Position numbers and translations under genes: made by a program. From NCBI GenBank assembly GCA_016946835.1, contig JACVTC010000090.1:437501-450000 (forward strand): a stretch of 12,500 bases of DNA, read 5' to 3'. The notes beneath the pieces were generated by a model. That model was not told the origin of the DNA, did no database searches, and was given only the letters and a program-made list of their open reading frames with translations. Shown here in pieces: positions 8,097 through 12,500 of this stretch. Position 1 is the stretch's first letter, and the number at the start of each line of letters is the position of its first letter. Source of the stretch: Neocallimastix lanati (nom. inval.) (lineage: Eukaryota > Neocallimastigomycota > Neocallimastigomycetes > Neocallimastigales > Neocallimastigaceae).

Positions 8097-8412
8097 ATGA
8101 ATAATATAAAATCAAGTACAGATTCTGATAGTAGTAACGAAATATAATATTAATAATATTGTTAATAATATTAGTATTAGTGATAGTGAAAATAGGAATA
8201 TTAATATTAGTGATAGTGAAAATAATAGTACCGTTACTAATGTAGTGAATAGTTCAATTGATGAAAATCGTGTTAATTTAAGTAATTTTCATGATAATAT
8301 GTGTGTAAATATATATATGACGAGGTACCGATTATATAACTTCTTTCTTGATGGAAGAGATGCAGACATTAATGATTTAAATTATAAAAAGGAATGGGAT
8401 GTTTTTATTTAA
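8097..8412 (+). pseudogene. Frameshifted Asn/Ser/Asp-rich coding remnant
   Basis: ATG at 8097 opens a frame (MNNIKSSTDSDSSNE) that stops at 8145. The sequence then reads well in the next frame to TAA at 8410-8412, with an internal repeat ISDSEN(R/N)N coded twice (about 8172-8188 and 8205-8221) and a better-mixed end containing RYRLYNFFLDGRDAD and YKKEWDVFI. The pattern fits one former reading frame broken by a single indel at about 8139-8145. The acidic Ser/Asp/Asn N-terminus followed by an Arg/Tyr/Trp segment would suit the start of a nuclear or transposon-encoded protein, but I recognise no domain. A sequencing indel is the alternative. Confidence 0.4.
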
Positions 8413-8690
8413 GAACCAAATCATTTCTGGTGATTATTCAAAAACGCCATTCTTGGTGCGATCTGCGGCTCTCTTAACAGAAGTTATGTTAAGGGCTAGT
8501 ACTCGACAAGGGTTACTATTCCAAAAGTATAAGCGCAAACTAACCAGGAGCGTTAACGCTTAAAATACAGTAAGACAGGCCGGCAGAGCAGGACCAATGC
8601 TTCCGAAGGAGAAGATCATAATTTCTTTCAGATAGTTAATTCAAACCCTAATCCGGAATAAGTAATATGGAGGTGATGTTTGTTGCAACT
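8399..8690 (+). other. G+C-rich island of unknown identity (coding remnant or structured RNA)
   Basis: Three consecutive 60-base stretches from 8461 to 8640 each contain 25 G/C (42%). The surrounding DNA is mostly near 10-15%, and the island falls off sharply after about 8690. One plus-strand frame from ATG 8399 is open for 54 codons to TAA 8561-8563. The same frame reopens at 8564 for 23 codons to TAG 8633. The peptide includes SAALLTEVMLRASTRQGLLF and is basic at its end, but matches nothing I know. Codons CGA, CGC, AGG and GCG are unlike the neighbouring genes. RNA-type structure is also present: CTCTTAAC (8471-8478) can pair with GTTAAGGG (8488-8495), and AGCGTTAACGCT (8549-8560) is a perfect 12-bp palindrome. 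I see no tRNA cloverleaf and no resemblance to 5S, U1-U6, SRP or RNase P RNA. Foreign insert, transposon remnant or non-coding RNA gene all remain possible. Confidence 0.45.
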
Positions 8691-8733
8691 GAACTTTTTT
8701 CTGAATTTCTTTATGCACTTTATTTTGAATATT

Positions 8734-8787
8734 ACTTTTTATTTCACATTAACTTTTTATTTCACATTAACTTTTTATTTCACATTA
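8734..8787. repeat. 18-bp tandem repeat, 3 copies
   Basis: ACTTTTTATTTCACATTA is repeated exactly three times (8734, 8752, 8770) with a truncated fourth start (CTATTTTATTT) after it. It lies about 45 bases beyond the end of the G+C-rich island. Confidence 0.85.
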
Positions 8788-8931
8788 CTATTTTATTTAA
8801 TATACTTTTGATATTTAATATCCTTCACATTTTTTGATTGAAAAATAATTTATTTTTATTAATATTTTCATTACTTCATTAATAATTAATTGATAAAGAA
8901 TATTTAGATATCAATAAAGAACCATAAAAAA
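8788..8931. other. A/T spacer
   Basis: A/T-rich sequence with no open frame or structure that I can support. Confidence 0.6.
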
Positions 8932-9167
8932 TTAAAACTCAATTGTATACAAATTTTTACAATTTAAATTATATATTGGATTAAATTGTCTATATCCTTG
9001 ACTTAATTGATAATCCCCTTGATTCTTAAATATTTATTTTAGATTTGTTTTTCAGGTTAAGAATATTTTCATTATGTCCAGAAATACTCAAGATCATTTT
9101 AGATGAATATCTATTTTTGATACATAAAATAAAATCCCAATTCTTCCAGGATATACAGATTTTTTAA
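8932..9167. pseudogene. Region with two adjacent short coding-like frames (remnant)
   Basis: Composition becomes more mixed here. On the minus strand a 33-codon frame occupies 9033 down to the stop at 8932-8934 and reads IFKNQGDYQLSQGYRQFNPI and onward, a natural-looking low-complexity Gln/Tyr/Asn peptide. On the plus strand a 45-codon frame at 9030-9164 ends in TAA and reads IFILDLFFRLRIFSLCPEIL followed by a Lys/Ile/Leu-rich tail. They touch tail-outward near 9030 and neither extends further. TTTATTTTAG at 9033-9042 and TTTTTCAG at 9048-9055 look like 3' splice sites, so the plus-strand frame could be an exon. No family recognised; most likely decayed gene fragments. Confidence 0.25.
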
Positions 9168-9188
9168 AAAAAAAAAAAAAAAAAAAAA
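9166..9188. repeat. Poly-A run (23)
   Basis: Plus-strand run of A that begins at the stop codon of the short plus-strand frame. Confidence 0.9.
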
Positions 9189-9920
9189 TTTATTACAACG
9201 ATTTATTAAGTAATAATAATAAAATTTTTATAATAAAAATTAATTTTATTATGTGTTATTTTATTATATGTGTTATTTTGCTTCATTTTATTTTATTTTA
9301 TTTGAGATTGAATTATATAAATTATCCCTAAAACAAAAAACTACCAATAAATAAAACTTTTAATTTTAATGTTATTTATATATAAATAAAATCCTTAGAA
9401 TAAATTTTTCATGATTTTTATGTTTTCTCTTAGATAAGGATCAAGAATGAGAATATATTTTTAATATTACAAAATGAAATATGCATATAATAAATATTAA
9501 TTATCATATTTATATATATAACTATATATAATTAGTTTAAAAATAGAAGAAAAATCAATATTTTATATAAAAATATAAATTTGTAATTAAAATTTAATAA
9601 ACTTAATTTTACCATTAAAAATACTAATGAAAAAGAAAATTTTCTGATATTTTATTAATAAAATAGAATCTTCTTTCATACCAATTACAAAAACATTCTC
9701 AATTTAATTTATTAAATATTTTTTTTTCCTTATATATAAAGTTAAGATTATTTTTATTTTTATATATGAAAAATATATATATATATATATATATTTTTTT
9801 TTTGTTTTAATATTATATTTGTAGTAAATTAATATATAATAATATAACTAATAATATGAACTGAAAATAGTATTAACAATATTCAATTTATTATTAGAAA
9901 ATAATAATTTATTCATTTTT
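9189..9920. other. A/T spacer, no gene seen
   Basis: Long A/T stretch with an alternating (AT)n tract at about 9775-9795 and duplicated phrases such as TTATTTTATTATGTGTTATTTT near 9245-9278. No reading frame, RNA gene or hairpin that I would defend. Confidence 0.65.
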
Positions 9921-10000
9921 ATTATTATTTAATACTATTATTATTATTATTTAATACTATTATTATTATTTAATACTATTATTATTACTTAATACCATTT
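9921..10000. repeat. Minisatellite of TTAATACTATTATTATTATT units
   Basis: Four successive units of about 20-23 bases, each with TTTAATACTATT followed by ATT repeats; the last is degenerate (CTTAATACCATTT). Unit length varies by the number of ATT triplets. Confidence 0.8.
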
Positions 10001-10331
10001 ATTTAAATATTATAATTAGTTTAAAATGGTAAAAAAAAAAAATAAGAATAAACAATAATAAATAATAATAATAATAATGTTTTCAATATTTCCTTTTTTG
10101 TATATTTTCTATTATTAATTAATAATAATAATAATTAAAAAGATTTACCTTTTTTTTTTTTAATATTATTAATTAATATGATAAGTTTTAAATATATTTA
10201 TTTATTTTTTTATTATTTTTAATTTAAAATAATGATGAACATCTTGTTATACTAATATCTCTTTTTTTTTATTATTTTAAATAGGTATTTCGGTTTTTTT
10301 ATGTATTTAATATATATTTATATATTGATAC

Positions 10332-10336
<5 letters not shown>
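10001..10336. other. A/T spacer with (AAT)n tracts
   Basis: Contains AATAATAATAATAAT at about 10063-10077 and again near 10122-10135, plus several T9-T12 runs. No gene seen. Confidence 0.65.

Positions 10337-10375
<39 letters not shown>
10337..10375. repeat. Poly-A run (39)
   Basis: Plus-strand A run; the surrounding Lys-coding open frame is produced by the run itself. Confidence 0.9.
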
Positions 10376-10377
<2 letters not shown>

Positions 10378-10549
10378 TTTAAAATTTAATGTATTAATAA
10401 CTTTTATATTCTATTTTATTTTTTTTAATTTATGCTGGATAAAAAAAAATAATAATAATAATATCTTTTTGAAAAATTATTGAAATATTACTGATATTAA
10501 TAATTGAAATATAATCTATAAAAGTAATCTAAATAATTATTGTCAATTT

Positions 10550-10554
<5 letters not shown>

Positions 10555-10601
<47 letters not shown>
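10555..10601. repeat. Poly-A run (47), longest in the window
   Basis: Uninterrupted A from 10555 to 10601. It is flanked by CAATTTGTTTT on the left and ATTGGATTCCAATTTGAAAG on the right; the right side holds the short palindrome TTGGATTCCAA. Confidence 0.9.
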
Positions 10602-10604
<3 letters not shown>

Positions 10605-10695
10605 GATTCCAATTTGAAAGCTTTTATCTTATCAATAAAAATGGCTTTAATGTTTATATTAATTCTATTATTATTTTTATAAATATATCATCTGT

Positions 10696-10696
<1 letters not shown>

Positions 10697-10747
<51 letters not shown>

Positions 10748-10750
10748 TTT
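10697..10750. repeat. (TTTA)n microsatellite
   Basis: About 13 uninterrupted units of the tetranucleotide, followed by degenerate units to about 10770. Confidence 0.9.
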
Positions 10751-10770
10751 TAATTTATTTTAAATTTTAT

Positions 10771-11160
10771 TTATATTTTTATTTATATTATTATTAATAA
10801 TTTTTTTAATAATTTTATTTATATATTTTTTTTTATTATTATTTATATTAATTATTAATACTATTAATAGTAGAATTATTCTAAAAATCATAAAATAATA
10901 TCACTTTACAGACTTTTTTTTAAACAAATTATTAAATTTAATATAATATATTAAATTTAAAATTATATATGTATAAATAAAAATATAATGTGTCATATAT
11001 TTTAATATGTCAATATGCATATAATTTTTAGCTATTTATTATATATAAATAAAATATTTTAGTGGCTATAAGTAAAAGTTGTATTTATTTTTAAAAATAA
11101 TAAACAATAAATATTAATTTTTTTTTTTTTTTTTTGATTCGTATTAAAAAATTAATTCTC
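10771..11160. other. A/T spacer, no gene seen
   Basis: A/T-rich with T17 near 11120. No reading frame or RNA structure supported. Confidence 0.65.
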
Positions 11161-11328
11161 ATATTTTAAATAGATTATTATTTTTCTTTTCCTATTTATT
11201 TAAATATTTACTTTTTTCTTTTAATTTTTTTATTTTTATTCAGTTGAACTGCAGAATTTTTTGTAACAATAAAGTATATAAAATTTGTTATTATTATTAA
11301 ATTAATAAATTAATATACATTCTTATCA
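11161..11328 (+). promoter_or_regulatory. Upstream region of the esterase gene with a possible 3' splice site
   Basis: A long pyrimidine-rich stretch (about 11178-11240) ends in TTTTTATTCAG at 11233-11243 and is followed by the more mixed TTGAACTGCAG. This looks like an intron acceptor, so a 5' UTR intron is possible. No matching donor can be fixed among the A/T spacer. An in-frame TAA at 11311-11313 bounds the coding start downstream. Confidence 0.25.
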
Positions 11329-12237
11329 ATGAATATTATAAAAAGAAGACTTTTGAATCGTTTTATTAAAGATATTCATTCCTTGAAGGATTTGGAAAAT
11401 CCAGACTTTGGCGAAGGACTAAAAAGACTAAAGAATAAAATCAAAAAATTTTCCACACCAAAGGAAGAAATAAAACAACAAATGGATGTTGAATTATGTA
11501 AAATTAATGAATATATTTATTACAAAGTACAAGATAAAAATAACAAAAACAGTAGTAAAAAAGTACTTTATATTCATGGAGGTGCATTCTTTTTAGAAGC
11601 CATAGATAAACATTGGAAGTTTTGTTTAAGATTATCAAAAGTAACAGGATGTGAAATAATATTTCCATTTTATCCTTTAGTCCCTGAAAGTAATTCAGAA
11701 AACTCACATAATATGCTTCTCTCAGTTTATAAAGAATTAATAAGCAATAATAAACCAGAAGATATAACAATAATGGGCGATTCTGCAGGAGGAACCATAG
11801 CACTGACATTATCTATGCTTGCTAGAGATAAAGGACTTCCAGTACCAAATGAAATTGTTTTAATAACGCCGGTCTTTAGTATAGGAAAAATCGATGAAGA
11901 AGAAAATAAAAGATTAGAAGAAATTAAAAAACATGATTATTATATTAATGAATTCCCAATTGAAAAGATAAAAGAATTATGGTGTGGAAATTTAGATGTA
12001 AATGATTACCGAGTAAATGCATTGAATGGAAGTCTTAAAGGACTTCCACGAATAACTATATTTTCCGGAACGTATGATATAATGAATATTCCAACAAGAA
12101 AGTTAGTTTCAAAATTGAAAAAAGAAGGACATCCTTATTATTATGAAGAAAAGGAAGGAGGTGTACATATTTATGTTGTCAGTAAAAATAGTAAAAAAGA
12201 GTTAGAATTAATTGTATCAAGAGTCATGGGTGAATAA
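11329..12237 (+). CDS. Alpha/beta hydrolase, acetyl-esterase / HSL-like (alpha/beta-hydrolase_3) family
   Basis: 302 residues, the usual size for this esterase family. It is expected to cleave short-chain acyl esters by a Ser-His-Asp mechanism. Seen in the sequence: the oxyanion-hole motif HGGAFF at 83-88, the family signature YPLVPES at 115-121, the nucleophile elbow GDSAGG at 150-155 (Ser152), GTYDIM at 247-252 (Asp250) and GGVHIY at 277-282 (His280). All catalytic positions are intact. Residues 1-60 are a basic, helical cap region without a signal peptide, so the enzyme is probably intracellular; substrate unknown (acetylated sugars, xenobiotics or lipids). The nearest pattern known to me is the Firmicutes-type alpha/beta hydrolase. 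With no intron, this suggests horizontal acquisition from a gut bacterium followed by amelioration to A/T-rich codons; this is inference. The ATG at 11329 is bounded by an upstream in-frame TAA. Its context lacks A at -3, and the next in-frame Met (M52) would remove most of the cap. Confidence 0.92.
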   Translation: MNIIKRRLLNRFIKDIHSLKDLENPDFGEGLKRLKNKIKKFSTPKEEIKQQMDVELCKINEYIYYKVQDKNNKNSSKKVLYIHGGAFFLEAIDKHWKFCLRLSKVTGCEIIFPFYPLVPESNSENSHNMLLSVYKELISNNKPEDITIMGDSAGGTIALTLSMLARDKGLPVPNEIVLITPVFSIGKIDEEENKRLEEIKKHDYYINEFPIEKIKELWCGNLDVNDYRVNALNGSLKGLPRITIFSGTYDIMNIPTRKLVSKLKKEGHPYYYEEKEGGVHIYVVSKNSKKELELIVSRVMGE

Positions 12238-12297
12238 TTTTTATTAATATTCTTACCAAAATATTTATTTAATTTATTTAATATCAGCAATATTCAC
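12238..12297 (+). other. 3' flank of the esterase gene
   Basis: Sixty A/T-rich bases between the stop codon and the poly-A run, presumably 3' UTR. No clear hairpin. Confidence 0.4.
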
Positions 12298-12325
12298 AAA
12301 AAAAAAAAAAAAAAAAAAAAAAAAA
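12298..12325. repeat. Poly-A run (28)
   Basis: Plus-strand A run beginning 60 bases after the esterase stop codon. It could be a simple genomic tract. Its position is also what a retroposed transcript would show, but no target-site duplication is evident. Confidence 0.85.
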
Positions 12326-12500
12326 TAGAATAAATTGAAAAGAAAACTTATATATACTTTTTTTTTTAATAAAAAAAAAAAATTAATATTTTAAAATTAT
12401 GAAAATATAAACATGAATATATCTATTATTATTTTTTAAGCATATTTAATTTCTATTAAAAACTAGATAAAAACAAAAAAATTAAAATCACCATTTTAAT
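12326..12500. other. A/T spacer to window end
   Basis: No gene or structure seen in the last 175 bases. Confidence 0.6.

Noticed and set aside
8630-8660. Possible tRNA (TTCAAACCC resembles a T-loop / B box)
   Set aside because: The five bases on each side do not pair as a T-stem, and I find no acceptor or anticodon stem.
8670-8692. Possible box C/D snoRNA (GTGATGT ... CTGA)
   Set aside because: The two boxes are only about 12 bases apart and no terminal stem pairs.
10301-10483. 60-codon frame containing a Lys run
   Set aside because: Generated by the 39-A run at 10337 and flanking A/T repeats.
11504-11809. Minus-strand frame inside the esterase gene
   Set aside because: Shadow of the esterase, which has intact catalytic motifs on the plus strand.

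Overview
The window is 12.5 kb of extremely A+T-rich eukaryotic DNA. Intergenic stretches are almost pure A/T with homopolymer runs, and only the genes and one short island carry appreciable G+C. The compact, apparently intron-free genes, the long A/T gaps, the type of secreted protein and the bacterial-looking esterase fit an anaerobic gut fungus (Neocallimastigomycota) best. Dictyostelids or other A/T-rich protists are not excluded. The host call is inference; no rRNA or other taxonomic marker is present.

Layout. (1) Positions 1-1160, minus strand: the N-terminal 386 codons of a PP2C-type (PPM) serine/threonine phosphatase, cut by the window edge. (2) 1161-6598: about 5.4 kb with no convincing gene. 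It holds tandem duplications (96 bp x2, 81 bp x2, 42 bp x2, 37 bp x2), a 49-bp perfect foldback with a second hairpin beside it, a third hairpin near 5.25 kb, a 38-A run and an ATT-type microsatellite. Its last part carries three copies of a motif with core AAAACGGCAA, upstream of the next gene. (3) 6599-7069, plus strand: a small secreted, cysteine-free, Trp-rich repeat protein of unknown function. (4) 7070-11328: about 4.3 kb of spacer. Between about 7.85 and 8.7 kb lie fragments that look coding but broken, followed by a sharply bounded island of about 42% G+C. A second pair of short overlapping open frames lies at 8.93-9.17 kb. The rest is simple sequence. (5) 11329-12237, plus strand: a complete 302-residue alpha/beta hydrolase of the acetyl-esterase/HSL-like family with intact triad motifs, probably of bacterial origin. 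(6) 12238-12500: a short A/T 3' flank.

The three genes do not form an operon or an obvious pathway: a signalling phosphatase, a secreted (possibly wall or matrix) protein and a small-molecule esterase. The parts most worth follow-up are the Trp-rich repeat protein with its upstream CGGCAA motifs, the G+C island at about 8.4-8.7 kb, and the foldback elements.
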